Below, piece after piece: positions 31,840-43,636 of a stretch of 64,000 bases of DNA. This DNA is from Doryteuthis pealeii (taxonomy: Eukaryota > Mollusca > Cephalopoda > Myopsida > Loliginidae). The notes below the pieces were generated by a model that searched no databases, was not told where the DNA came from, and saw only the letters and a program-made list of their open reading frames with translations. Positions within the stretch are counted from its first letter, which is position 1, and the number at the start of each line of letters is the position of its first letter. The position numbers were made by a program, and so were the translations under genes. The stretch spans positions 88,290,337-88,354,336 of the forward strand of contig CM042162.1 in assembly GCA_023376005.1 (NCBI GenBank). The letters run 5' to 3'.

Positions 31840-32689
31840 CTAGAAGGGGCTACCCAGCATCGACTGGGTAGATGTGGGGAAAAAACCTAGGTGCAATGAT
31901 TTGTTTACTTTTGATATTTACTGGATATTTTTAAGTAGAATTTCAATGCTATTTCTACGTATATTTTGATTTTTAAATCTTATCCACAGAGAGCGATATT
32001 AATACACGAATAGCAAAGGCGTGGTCGGCCACAAACAAATCATCACTCACTGGAGGTCCGATCTCCCAGACAAGCTGAGGCGACAGTTCTTCCAGACAGT
32101 GGTTGTATCAGTGCTGCTATATGGCTGCACCACTTGGATCCTAACAAAGCATCTTGAGAATAAGCTAGATGGAAGCTGCACAAGAATGCTGCATGCAGTC
32201 TTGAACAAGTCGTGCAAGCAACACCCCACGAGGAGGCAGCTGTACGGTCACTTGCCCTCCATCTCACAAACTATCCGAGTGAGACGGTCAAGGCATGTGG
32301 GACACTGCTGGAGAAGCAAGGACGAACTCATAAGTGACGTTCTTCTGTGGAAGCCAACACATGGACATGCAGGTGTGGGTGCCCGCAAGGACCTACTTTG
32401 ACCAGCTATGCCATGATGCTGGTTGCTCCGCAGAGGACCTCACAGGTGCAATGAATGATAGGGAAGGTTGGCGAGAGATTGTTATGGATATCCGTGCTGC
32501 AAGCGCGACATGATGATGATGAAATATCTTCAAAAATATATATACCAAAACTTTTAATATCTTTTGCACTAAAAGCAAGAACCGGTGATATTTAATGTAT
32601 ATATATATTTACTTTGTCGTGAATTGTTTTATTTTTGTAGTTTCATCCGGAAATACATACACACGAACTGCCCTTTATATATGTATAGA
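31840..32689 (-). mobile_element. non-autonomous Helitron, family Hel-2, split by an RTE insertion
   Basis: On the minus strand the 5' end is A|TCTATACATATATAAAGG (ending 32689). The 3' end is a hairpin CTACCCAG...CTGGGTAG followed by CCCCTT and CTAG|T (31840). The same element without the insertion is at 53178-53595. The two parts are about 31840-31980 and 32521-32689. Confidence 0.8.
31981..32520 (+). pseudogene. RTE-like LINE, 5'-truncated, inserted in Hel-2
   Basis: It encodes the C-terminal part of a reverse transcriptase ORF with VVSVLLYGCTTWILTK, CTRMLHAVLNKSCKQ, HVGHCWRSKDELISDVLLW and, after a frameshift at about 32375, the terminal AEDLTGAMNDREGW block. It ends in a (GATGATGATG) tail typical of RTE-type elements. 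Flanking 'aaatctt' and 'aaatatctt' look like the target site duplication, and the empty site reads 'ttaaatatcttc' at 53445. Non-functional. Confidence 0.85.
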
Positions 32690-33300
32690 TGTTTGAAGTT
32701 CACGTTAGTGTTTGCTATTACCAAGAGGCAGCAGAAAAATTTATGAATCACAGAAAATATTTTACATCTCTTCTTACTAGAAGGGACATTTTCAATTTTT
32801 GCTACCAGCAGGGAGTTTATTGATTTTATGACAGGGTATATAGCCATTTTGTGCAATATGACCGTCCATTTTGAAAGAAAAAACACAAAAAAAACACACA
32901 CACAAAAATAAAAACAACTAGAAAAAAAAACAGCACACATTTTTCTGGGTAAAGCTAAATCATGCAATGAATTACTGTATCAAAATCCAATTATATATAA
33001 GAGGTCTGTCCAGATATCAGCAATATATTTATTGTTACAAAAATAGTAGCTTACCTAGGGCAAAGGCTACGTACTACAATTCAAGATTCGTTTTCTGGAC
33101 CTCACACAATTGTAATGTCGTTCATTCCCCTTTTCAAGAGTAATATAAAAGTAAGTGATCGTACAGTCGCTGCTTCCAGGATTTTTTCAAAACAGTATGT
33201 GTTGAATACTTAGTTGGGTCTATCTCTGCTATCTGGTCTGGGTCCTCTCTGGTTTCTTGTCGTTTTGGGTTGACTTGGGTTTGTTTTGGGCTTTGTTTGG
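32690..33300. other. no recognisable gene
   Basis: AT-rich anonymous sequence with A-runs at 32880-32930. The 112-codon minus-strand frame has no recognised motif. Confidence 0.5.
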
Positions 33301-33304
33301 GTGT

Positions 33305-33665
33305 TGACTTTATTTTGGTTTCGTTTGTTTTACGGCATATCAACTTCGGTGGGTCATTTAATGCCGACAAATAAATTGCAATAAATTCATTTTTAATGGA
33401 TATTCAATTTCTTTTATAAACATTTTTTCTATTTAACCCATAGATGAGACCCTAACAGGTACTACCATTCCGACCGTTCGTCTAGCGCAAGTAAGGGCCA
33501 AAGAGGAGTGTTGTAAGTTATGGATTGCTCAACCACCTGGGTTCTATCCTCTAGTGTCATAGGTCATTACCCACAGCAAACAGATGGCCCCATTGGGGGG
33601 TGTCTTACCCTTCAACAGAGCCCAGTTAGTGTATTCTAACGCCCCACTAACAGGACAGTCGTCGT
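33305..33665 (-). repeat. R1 repeat with internal deletion
   Basis: 'tttacggcatatcaacttcg' to 'taacgccccactaacaggac'. The middle ('gtggatcaggaaacaatgg' to 'tcggagg') is deleted at 'taccattccgaccgttcgtc'. Confidence 0.75.
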
Positions 33666-34509
33666 TTTGGTTTGGTTTGTTTTGTGTTTTGTTTGGGTCT
33701 TGACATTGTGTCCATCTTCCATTAGTTCTTATTTAGGAACACAAAGTCATAGTTCAAAAGATCGTTAACAAGTGTCCTAAAATCAATTACTGGTTGAACT
33801 TTCTGCCAGCAAGACCAATCTTTTGGATTAACACCAGAGGAATATTACAGACTTGGACCTATACACAAGTAACACTGCAGACTAGGATTACTAACTCACT
33901 ACAGACTTGGACGTATATATTACAGAGGAAACCTACAGACTAGTGGGTAATTCCTGTCAAATCAGCTAGGCCATGTCACTCACCCAAATTGGTTGACTTT
34001 AAGACTGTTCTGATAGCATTTTTGGATTCATTGGGCGAAAGTGCCTTTATAAACTAATTCTTAGGTGTAGGGAAGCTCAAGAACTCATTTTACAGACAAA
34101 AATAGATTACAAAAAGTCGTCATTTTTCGCCAACACCACCAAATTTAGAGAGCTAAAAATCGACATAACTCCGACAATATTTGGAACTGGAAGCTCAAAT
34201 TTTGGGGATTGTCTAACGTTAACGTTACGTGCCATCATCAGGGGTGATGTGTTCCATTTTAAAAAAATTATATTAATGTGCAGGCTGGAAGGAGAAGAAT
34301 TGATGAGAAAGGTGTTATAGACATTTTAAAATGTGTGTACTGTATTGGAAATTAATTTTGTTTAAGGATGGTTTGTATTGTTTTATGTATAAAGCTTCTA
34401 GTATTTGGAGTTTTTGTTTATTTTTTTCTTTGTGCAGAATGTGTGTATTTTCCGTTAGAATATTTCGGTAATTAGAGTGAGGACATGAATGTAATTTTCG
34501 GTGTTGTCA

Positions 34510-34510
34510 A

Positions 34511-34609
<99 letters not shown>

Positions 34610-34613
34610 GTGT

Positions 34614-34645
<32 letters not shown>
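34510..34645. repeat. (AC)n(TA)n(TG)n(AC)n(TA)n compound microsatellite
   Basis: Symmetric AC-TA-TG structure able to fold back on itself. Confidence 0.95.
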
Positions 34646-34956
34646 GATTTAGTTTCTCGTTTATTAGAAGAGATTTAATCATACAAGCCAAACAAATTCT
34701 AATAACTAAGCGTTTTCTATATCCTTGCGTGTGAAGATTCTTTCTTAATGGGATCAGACATTTATCTCATTCCAATAGACAAAGCCATATTTGTAAAGTC
34801 TATCTTTCAAATCTACCACAGAATTATATCTTTGTGATATTGAGAGGATTATAATTTCCCAGTTCTCAATAACCAAAAGTCCTAGACGTTTTCGTTTTTT
34901 CCCTTCCATCAACACAAAACATTTTATAATTTATTAGTAGACTATTAGTAACTAAA

Positions 34957-35180
34957 GTTAGTAAAGTTGGCGGAGTGGTCCCGGTATCAGCCGGACAGTG
35001 AGGGAGTCACCCCATTTTCACCAGCGCTAGACGAGAGAGATTATTTTATGCATCTGAGGAGGAGCGTTATACCTACTGCTAGCTCCCCACTTTACCGCAC
35101 AGAAACTGTGCTACTCATACGCTGAGTTGGCGAGGGTCGGTATTGAACTCGGAAATTTGTGGTTCCGAGGGGGACGCTAA
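34957..35180 (-). repeat. SINE-B, degraded head
   Basis: 'aaagttggcggagtggtc', 'cagtgagggagtc' and 'gtcggtattgaactcgga' in order. The A-box side is mutated ('gggacgctaaaccgg'). Confidence 0.7.
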
Positions 35181-35226
35181 ACCGGAACTTTGTTATAATT
35201 TATTAGTAAACTCTTTAATTTATTAG

Positions 35227-35792
35227 TCCGCCATGTCGGCTGGGACGTTAGAATGCACCGACTCCACCAAATGGGGCCACCTGTTGGCCGTGGGTGGCGA
35301 TCCGTGATGTTTAAGGATAGAACCCAGGTGGATGAGCAGTACATGACTTGCAATACTCCACTTTGGCCCTATCTTGGGCTAGACGGGCTGTCGGAGAGGC
35401 CCCCTCCGATCAATCAGCTGGTTGCGTCAAGCCCTAGAATCTATATGATTTTCCCAGCCCTATTGTCCTTATGGCAAGCCCCAACCCCTTTTTATCATAT
35501 GGGTGCTAGAAGGCGGTGGCTGAAGGTCTACATGTCCTGGGAATGACGGTAAACTCTATCTGATAGTGAGGTTCCAGTTTTGGAGGTTTGGGGAATGTGG
35601 AGCACCCCTTTATCACCATTGATCCCTGTTCCACTCTGACCCAGAGTGGCAGTACCTGTTAGGTAGAAATATGTATTTATAAAATAAATTAATGATCCAT
35701 TAAGAATTGATTTATTTCAAAACTTTATCGGCATTAAATGACCCACTGTGGTTGATATGCCGTAAAACAAAACCAAACCAAACCAAACCAAA
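35227..35792 (+). repeat. R1 repeat, near complete, with (AAACC)n tail
   Basis: It starts 'cgccatgtcggctgggacgt' and ends 'ttgatatgccgtaaaac' followed by AAACC repeats. It shows the forward orientation of the family and its tail. Confidence 0.8.
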
Positions 35793-35814
35793 TTAATTTA
35801 TTAGGAATCATAAA

Positions 35815-36065
35815 CTAAGTAAAAGTAAGTAACGTCGTCGGTCGGTTTAATGTCGGTATCAGCCAGACAGTGAGGGAATATATCCCTTTTCGCTAGCTCT
35901 AGACCAACGAGATTGTTTTAGCATCTACAGCGCTACACCTACCACCAGCTCCTCACTTTACCGCACAGATCCCTGTGCTACTCATATGCTGAATGCGCGA
36001 AGGCCAGTATCGAACCAGGAACATTGTGGTTCCTAGCCGAATACTCTACTGACTGAGCTAGAGCG
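35815..36065 (-). repeat. SINE-B, tRNA-derived
   Basis: The minus strand has 'ctagctcagtcagtagagta', 'ggttcctggttcgatact'-like boxes and a TTACTTTTACTTAG tail. It lies next to the R1 tail. Confidence 0.8.
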
Positions 36066-36229
36066 TACTAAATAATAAACTAAGTGTTGTAAGGGAAGAT
36101 ATTTCCCCCTACAAGATAGTTGGACTCGTCCAACGGAACACATATCCAGAAACGAATACGCGATGTAATTCGTAGTCAAGTTACATAGTGGTATTCGTAG
36201 TCGAGTCACTATTAAGTGGTTAAATAATA

Positions 36230-36772
36230 TAAATTATCAAGCCTGGTTATTTTCTATAAGTCTAAAATAAAAAGGGGAACCACTCTTGACTGATAAATTA
36301 TTTATTGATATGCGATTGAAGTCAGTTAGTCTACTGTTGGTTTGAATAACAGCAACTAGCTAAGTACAACTGAAGCAGTGTCCAAGGCAGTCGGTATTTA
36401 TAGAAATCAAGAATAGACAATTCATTGATTTGGGTGATTCCATTCCCTGAGTTCTGATTGGCTGCTTGGTTTCTAAGATATTGTGGAGTTTTATAAATAC
36501 CCTATCATTCTGCAGTAGAATTACGACAAGACGGGGTTGTATTGAGTTACAACCGCTTGTTGCCTTGTCTTACCAATTTGACGGTAATTGGAACTTAGCT
36601 TGATTATTCTTCATCTACTAGGAAAAAAAGATGTGCTTAGGGTTAGGGTTAGGGGTTTGGGTTAGGGTTTAGGGTTAGTTTAATGGGAAAATAAATAAAT
36701 AATTTAACAGTCAGGAGTTGTTCCCCTTTGCTTATGTTAGACTTATAGGAAATAACCTCAAGCCTTATCTCA
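36230..36772. mobile_element. inverted-repeat element with internal promoter-like and telomere-like sequence
   Basis: Arms 36230-36309 and 36691-36772 are inverted ('cctggttattttctataagt' against 'acttataggaaataacctc'; 'ggggaaccactcttgactga' against 'cagtcaggagttgttcccc'). The interior has 'ctgattggctgctt', 'gttttataaatacc' and a TTAGGG-like run. No transposase; possibly a MITE or fold-back element. Confidence 0.6.
36637..36680 (+). repeat. interstitial telomere-like (TTAGGG)n
   Basis: Six to seven imperfect TTAGGG units (TTAGGGTTAGGG, TTAGGGG, TTTGGG, TTAGGG, TTTAGGG). TTAGGG is the metazoan telomere repeat. Confidence 0.85.
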
Positions 36773-38036
36773 ATAATTCAGAGAAAAAGATTTGTTTGTT
36801 AAGTTATTAAATAATATGGTTGTTAATGTTTTTTTTACGGATTGTTAACCCTTTTCCAATTTTGCCTCATTAATGGTCGTCATCAAATTCAATGGATGAA
36901 CATTAACAATTTTGACGAGGATTCATTTCCTTTCTTCATCTTGATTCTAGTCGTGTTTTGTTTTTATTTCGTCTCATTCGGGGTTTTCTATTTTTTTTCT
37001 TCGAAAACATGAGCATATCCTTTATCATTTCTCCTACGGGGCTTTCGGGTTCAAAAGGTGAGAAATTACAGAAAAATCAATGGCGCTTACAGGAAAGGAA
37101 ATCTGGACGCGCGTGCGCATGCGTCAAAGAGACAGGTAATAAAAAAACAAGATAGATTACAGAATGATAAAAGAAAATAAACAAAGACAAAAAAAAAAAA
37201 AAAAAACAAAAAAACAACACAATACACGCCATTGGAATCGGAGACTCTTCCGGCAAAATAAGCTCCTCGGGATTCCGTGTGCGCGATAATGATGCTGTGG
37301 AGGCCCCGTGGCATAAAGGTTAAGCCATGATCTCTTTCCTGATGGAGTTGAAAATGTACCCGAAGCAATAACTGGCCACGGGACACGAGAGCTTTGAATA
37401 TCAATATCATATAAACAGAAAGAAGAAAAAAAATGGGGAGACAACGCTTGTTGTAAAAAGATGAATTATCCGGAGACGAACAAATGACATCTATAGGGGA
37501 CATGCAGACAATTAGATGATACTGAGGGGAAAATGAAACAGGGAAATTTAAAAGGATAGGTTGTTGTTTTCAGCGGTGAATTAGAGCAAACTGTTTTGGA
37601 AGTCGCAACATAACGGAAGGGTTTCAATCCTGCTAGTTTCCATTAAACTATTCTTACACTACACTGATTGGCTGGTTGGTTGGTTTTATTTTCCGGCCCT
37701 CCCAGCAGATTTTATGCTACGCACAAACCGAAGAACATCTGCAGAGAAATTGTGCCTCACCATTTGTTACAAAGGGTTTCCAGTTTGAACTTCAATTTCT
37801 AAAAAAGAATTAAACCTTTTCCCTATGCAATCGTCGTAGCATTGAAAAATGGACTCTCTCCTTCGACGCTATGAGGATTCATCCAATGAACATCCCACAC
37901 AGAGTTTTTGGTTTATAGTGGTAAAGGCCTGTGTTGTGCCATCGGCAATTTTTGGCACAGACGATAGTAAAGAATTGGTGCACAAGGAATGTTACAAACC
38001 CAATCAAGACGGACTTCAGGCTTTTCAAATTAAAGT

Positions 38037-38250
38037 TTTCCTTCTCCTAGACTGGTTACTTAGTCATGGTTAAAGAACCCAGTCTGTCCAACTATTTACC
38101 CATAGCTGGATGGCAATATATGGATTCATACCTTTTCCAGGGGTATTAGTGCTATGTGAAATGCAAACAGCCTTTTTTGAAGATTTGAACTCGAAACAAC
38201 GAGTTCATTTTCTACGACTCAAACCATTATGCCATGCTCCTCCATAACGC
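38037..38250 (-). repeat. SINE-A
   Basis: The minus strand has 'gcatggcataatggtttgag' and 'cgagttcaaatct' boxes and the body 'ggtatgaatcc'. Duplicated at 61038-61240. Confidence 0.75.
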
Positions 38251-38368
38251 ACCGTAGGACTTAAGTAGTAAATAAAAAAGCAAGAAAACCTAAATAAATT
38301 TGGTAAGATGTTGTTAATTGAAGAAAACGTAAGTTAAAATAATTATTTCAAACGTACCACTATATATA

Positions 38369-39092
38369 CTAGCAAATATATGCACCCTCCGGTGCAAGTA
38401 TTTAAGTTTTAATGTAATGAAATATCGTATTAAATTAGAAAGGCTAATGAAATTAAATAAGAATGCAGATAAAAAGATTTGAAACAGAGGGGATATAATC
38501 GAAAAATAGAACAACTGAAATTTACTCTTCCATCACTCTCGTCTTTCATTGTTATTTTTTCTAATTCAAGTATTTAGTTAAAAGAGGAAGTAAAGAATAA
38601 AAGTACAGTTATCTTTTCTTGTTAATGGATTTCATTTAAGATTTTGAAGAGATTTTTGCTTATATTCATTAAAATAAAACCAAACAGTTAGAAACCAATA
38701 ATACTAAGCATATATTTATTAAAATTACATTTTTAATATCAATATGCAAATCAGCCTTCCAGTTCACACTGTAAACCACTAATTTGTTATATATATAAAT
38801 ACAATTGCATGTTGTTAGTAATTTTTCACCCGCCACCCCATGAGCTTCAGCTTGTGGGTGGTCCCACATAAATAGGGCCTTTGTGCCTGACCCGTACAAG
38901 TGGGGTATGTGGAAAATATCATGTAGATATGGTTAACAGTATTAAAAATGTAAAACAATTTTATTAATAATTGAGGTTAAAATAAGGATAAATTCATGGT
39001 GAATGTGACGTCAATAACTAAGGGAATTGTGACTTGCGTAGTGATTTAGTTTCGGCTACAGACAGAAAAACACAATCTCCATTATAATAAGA
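38369..39092 (-). mobile_element. non-autonomous Helitron, Hel-1 copy C
   Basis: The minus strand starts TCTTATTATAATGG (39092) and ends hairpin, then CTAG (38369). It is longer than copies A and B because of a block (about 38828-38990) with 'tttttcacccgccacccc' and 'ctttgtgcctgacccgtaca' that also occurs in P repeats. Confidence 0.85.
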
Positions 39093-39121
39093 TATATATA
39101 TATTATAATGGTACACAGTAA

Positions 39122-39160
39122 TAACCTACTCGAGTTTCACCATGAGGATCTTCAGGGTTA
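39122..39160 (-). ncRNA. hammerhead ribozyme motif, weak stem II
   Basis: On the minus strand: stem I TAACC/GGTTA, CTGAAGA, TCC-TCAT-GGT (U-U at the base), GAAA, CTC/GAG, then UA. Closely related to the palindrome motif at 5699-5739. Duplicated at 62117-62155. It lies 30 bp outside the 5' end of Helitron copy C, past a short TA run. Confidence 0.6.
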
Positions 39161-39790
39161 AGTCCACTGAATAAATCAAGATATTGATTAATTACAGCCG
39201 ATTGCACGTGTGTATTTTGTGACGGTTAGTGACAGACTCGCAATCAAAGAACGCTGGGTTTAAAATTTTGAAAATGCGGTAGGTTATGTTTATCCAAATG
39301 ATCAAATAAAACATTATGAGAAATCGTCTTTATATTATTGCTTTAATAATTTATAAGAATTATAAGGATATATATACATGTGATGTTGAAAAAATAAATA
39401 ATGGAAATAAAATGTTGAATGGATAAAAATTGTTTCATGAAGTGCCAACATGTGTTTCAGCCAAGAGTATGTCCTTGTATACAATGTATTCTATTTATCA
39501 TTATTATTTTAAATAGAAAATAGAATGAGTTAATAATTCTAGAAAAATATATAAAACGTTTTTTTAAATATACTGAAGAATGGCCATCATCAAATTTTTC
39601 CCCAATTTCTTTTCGAACCCTTATAAATTCTCTGAAACGTACGAGGAAAACCTGAAAAAAAAAAAAAAAAAATTTGCTAAACATTTTTCGAAACTTATTT
39701 CTGTAAATACTATTTTTCTTTTCTGGTAGCAAAATTTTAACCCTCGATATACGGCATACGACTCTGTTTTTTTTAATACACACATACACA

Positions 39791-39796
<6 letters not shown>

Positions 39797-39825
<29 letters not shown>

Positions 39826-39835
39826 CCACACACAG
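39797..39835. repeat. (AC)n microsatellite
   Basis: Also present in the duplicate at 62790-62827. Confidence 0.95.
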
Positions 39836-40129
39836 GCACAATGAAATAAGTAAATATTGAACTTCAGAGAAATTTTCTTTTCGTTCCGATGAGAGAAAAC
39901 ATGAATTCCTATTACTTCTGCTAAATAACTTCCGCTTCAAGAATTCGTCATTTTCATCCGATCCAACTGCCTCTTGTCTGTTTTACTAAAATATTCCTCT
40001 CCAGTCATCCATTGTTTAACATAACAGATCAAGGGGAGCAACTCATGTTTGTTTTAAATTTGATTAAATCTAAAAAAAGCAAATATCAAAGATTAATTTT
40101 CTTACTTCTTTTTAAAAGAATGCACCTCT

Positions 40130-40174
40130 TCTCTCTTCTCTTTCTCTTCTCTCTCTCTTACTCTCTCTCTCTTT

Positions 40175-40211
<37 letters not shown>

Positions 40212-40212
40212 T
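40130..40212. repeat. (CT)n microsatellite
   Basis: CT runs with TACTCTC interruptions; duplicate at 63130-63222. Confidence 0.95.
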
Positions 40213-40344
40213 CTATATGTATATATATTGTGTGTGTGTATAAACGTGTGTTGTTATGTTTATTTTTATCACCCTCTCTAGATATACATCTATCAATCTA
40301 TCTGTCTATTTCAGTATGTTCATTTTAATTTTTTCTTGTTTTTT

Positions 40345-40680
40345 ACCTCTTCTTTTTAACAAGTTGTGACAGTTGTAAAACGTTTAAATGCCATCCTTGG
40401 CCAGTTGAAAGGAGCTTAAAGAGAGTCCTATGTTATGGAATCCTTTGGTAAGTGTATAAGTCCTATCCTGCGTATTGGTAAGGGTCCAGTGATTTAATCC
40501 TATGTCCGTCGTCCATGAACGCTACAGTAATTATGACCAGTAGGGGTGTTTAAGTATTGTATCAGCCACAGAGTACTGCCAGTGATTGGCCAAGAAATAG
40601 ATCACATCTAGCACACACCTTATATACCAAATTTTCTCAACAAATATATGCAGTTTTGAATCATATCCAGGTCACTCTTT
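40345..40680 (+). repeat. Q repeat, promoter-like, TATA part deleted
   Basis: Has 'tgccatccttggccagttga', 'gtaagtgtataagtcc' and 'cagtgattggccaagaaata' but lacks the ~33 bp with 'gtctataagtatgg' present at 63613-63645. Confidence 0.6.
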
Positions 40681-40697
40681 TTCTCAATTACGTTTAC

Positions 40698-41292
40698 GCC
40701 CTGTCGGCTGGGGCGTTCGAATACACCAGCTACACCTATGCAAGGGGTAAGACTCCACCAGGGGCCACCTGTTCACCCTGGGTGGCGACCCGTGATGCGT
40801 AAGGAGGGAACCCAAATGGCTGGGCAGTCAATGACATACAACACTCCACTTTGCCCCTTACTTGGGCTAGACGGGCGTTCGGAGAGTTCCCCTAGATCAA
40901 TTGGCTCGTAACGTCAAGCCCTAGGACATATTTGATTATCACAACCCTATTGCCCTCATGACAAGCCCCGACCCTTTTTATCATATGGGTGATAGAAGGC
41001 GGTGGCTGAGGGTCTTCATGTCCTTGGATTGACGTTAAACTCTATCTGATTGTGAGGTTCTAGTTCTGAAGGTATGGGAATGTATAGCACACCTTCATCA
41101 CCATTGCTCCCAGGTCAGCTTTGATCCGGAGTGGTAGTACCTGTTAGAGTCCCATCTATGGGTTAAATAGAAAAATGTGCTTATAAAAAAAATGAGTAAC
41201 CATTAAGAATGAATTTATTTCCAAACTTTGTCGTCATTAAATGACCCACCGAGGTTGATATGCCATAAAACAAACCAAACCAAACCATCCAA
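40698..41292 (+). repeat. R1 repeat, near complete
   Basis: 'cgccctgtcggctggggcgt' to 'gaggttgatatgccataaaa' plus an AAACC-type tail. Confidence 0.8.
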
Positions 41293-41750
41293 ATCTCTTA
41301 CCCTTCTGCTGAGAGATACAGTTTGCCTATTCTAAAACCCCACCAACAGCGCAAAAAATAGAATGGACCCAATAAATGTAGTCTATTCTGAAATATCTCG
41401 AAAAGCCAGTTATTCCCATTAGAGGTTTATATCCGACAAGAATGGTCCAAGGAGAGAGAATGGAGGCGGTGGTAAAACGCTTTGACAAAAGCATGGAAAA
41501 TAGCCAGGAAAAGTCGACCAATCCAACGTGAATGGGTTTGAAGGTAAACACAAAGGCGAATTCTTAGTAAGACGATGTCTTGTGAAAGGGATAAAGAGAT
41601 CCATGGAGAATGGAAACATGGAAAGCGGACTTCCGTTTTGTATTGAGTAAAATATTGGCATGCGATAGAAATTCAACCGCTGGCTTCGACAATTGTCGGG
41701 GGACACTGGGACAATGTGTAAGGACAAATATACACTAATACTGATACACA
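41293..41750. other. no recognisable gene
   Basis: A 110-codon minus-strand frame (41419-41751) has no known motif. No repeats shared elsewhere. Confidence 0.4.
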
Positions 41751-41753
41751 TTG

Positions 41754-41755
41754 AT

Positions 41756-41787
<32 letters not shown>

Positions 41788-42006
41788 GTAGGTAGGCAGT
41801 TATATGAAAATAGGTGGACATACTGAGATAAATTGATAGATAAATAGATAGATAGAAATGTGTAAAATTACTGATAGATAGATAGATAGATAGAAAGAAA
41901 GAAATACGTAAATATAATGATATATATCAGTAAACCATTTAAGATACATAGATATGAACAGATTCCTATTGATATTGATATATATATATATATATATATA
42001 ATATAT

Positions 42007-42066
<60 letters not shown>

Positions 42067-42104
42067 TAGACAGATAGATAAATAAATAGATTGATAGGGA
42101 TATA

Positions 42105-42146
<42 letters not shown>

Positions 42147-42150
42147 GATA
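41754..42150. repeat. (TAGA)n and (TA)n microsatellites
   Basis: TAGA/GATA runs flank TA runs at 41975-42064. The YIYI and YLSI frames are repeat translations. Confidence 0.95.
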
Positions 42151-42402
42151 GATAAATGTGTACACAATGACACACACACCTATATATATATATATGTGTG
42201 TGTGTGTAAAAAAGTGTCTGATCGAGAGCGTTCTGTACCTCGTGATTAATGATATATTTCTTTCGTTTTTCCGTTTACAATGTTGCGTTGATAAAGACCT
42301 CTTCATAATGTCGAAAGAGATTCCTGTCAGCAAAACTTTTACCATCTTGTTTTTTCTACAAACTTTCTGCACATTGTCAGATTCTTATCCATTTTACCTT
42401 TC

Positions 42403-42404
<2 letters not shown>

Positions 42405-42458
<54 letters not shown>

Positions 42459-42706
42459 GGAGTTACCATCCGAAATAAATTTATAATAGCCAAATGAGGA
42501 GTTTCTGAGTTTTTCTTACTTATTGAAAGTGTAAATATTGCTCTGTACGTAAGAAATTCCATAACTAACTTACATTGAGCTCTCTTGGGGATTTGAAATA
42601 ATTCTCGCATAAATCTATAGGTGTGCATCTGCATGGGCATGCATTGTGGATATACAGAGGATATAGATGATCCCAAATATGATCATCCCCAACTCAACAG
42701 TCTACT

Positions 42707-42752
<46 letters not shown>
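42405..42752. repeat. (TA)n and (GA)n with ~250 bp of unique sequence between
   Basis: TA at 42405-42455, GA at 42710-42752. No gene is seen in between. Confidence 0.85.
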
Positions 42753-42756
<4 letters not shown>

Positions 42757-42774
42757 GAATGAATTGCCTCCTCT

Positions 42775-43121
42775 CTCTTCCCTTCTTTCTTTTTTTTATT
42801 CTTTTGGGGGGATTTTACATATTTATTTATTTCTCTTTCTTTTCCCTTTTCTTTCTTTTTCTTTGTTTTCCTCTTTATTTATTTTTCCTTTTCTTTCTCT
42901 TTTTTTCTTTCTTTCTTGTTCATGATTTCATATATTTCTTTCTTTCTCTTTCTATTATATTTTCTTTCTTTTTTTTCTTTTCTTTCTCTCTGTCTTTCTT
43001 TCTACTTTTTTCTTTTTCCTTTCTTTCATTTTTCTTTGTCAACGATTGTATATATTTCTTTCTTTCTCTTGCTTTTCTTTCTTTACTTTCTCTCTGTCTT
43101 CGTTTCGACTTCTGTATATTG

Positions 43122-43153
<32 letters not shown>

Positions 43154-43596
43154 GTGGATTTTATTCATTTCTTCTTTCTCTTTCTTCTTCATTTTTTTCT
43201 TTCTTTTCTTTCTTTCTTTTCTGCCTTTTCCATTTCTCTTTTCCTTTCTTTCCTTTGTTCTTTCATTGAAAATGATTTTTTGTATTTTTCTTTCTCTTTC
43301 TTTCAAATTTTCTTTTTTCTTTCTTTCTTTTCCTTCGTTTTCCTTTTTTACTTCTTTTACCTTTTCTCTTTCTTTCTTTATTCATGATTTAACACATTTC
43401 CTTCTTTCTCTTTCTTCTCCATTTTCTTTATTCTTCTTAGTTTTCTTTTGCTCTTCTTTCTTTCTTTCTTTCTTTCTTTCTTGTTCCTGATTTTATATCT
43501 TCCTTTCTTTCTCTTTCTATCATATTTTTTCTTTTCATTCTTTTCTCTCTCACTATCTTCCTTTCTACTTCTGTCTTTTTTCTTTCTTTCTTTTCT

Positions 43597-43636
<40 letters not shown>

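Larger units (their letters stand above)
36823..40965. repeat. 4.1-kb segmental duplication, copy 1
   Basis: Colinear with 59812-64000 (which runs off the window). Shared parts include a conserved-looking frame (MSISFIISPTGLSGSKGEK), SINE-A, Hel-1 copy C/E, a hammerhead, AC and CT microsatellites, Q and R1. Differences are single bases, small indels and one ~33-bp indel near 40607. Either a true duplication or an unresolved haplotype in the assembly. Confidence 0.9.

Noticed and set aside
36958..37155. Conserved 65-codon frame (MSISFIISPTG...) present in both 4.1-kb copies
   Set aside because: Conservation is explained by the recent duplication; no motif and no other support for coding.
39430..39480. 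Hammerhead-like GAAAC with palindromic ACATGT (also at 62440)
   Set aside because: No CUGANGA segment pairs with it at a usable distance.
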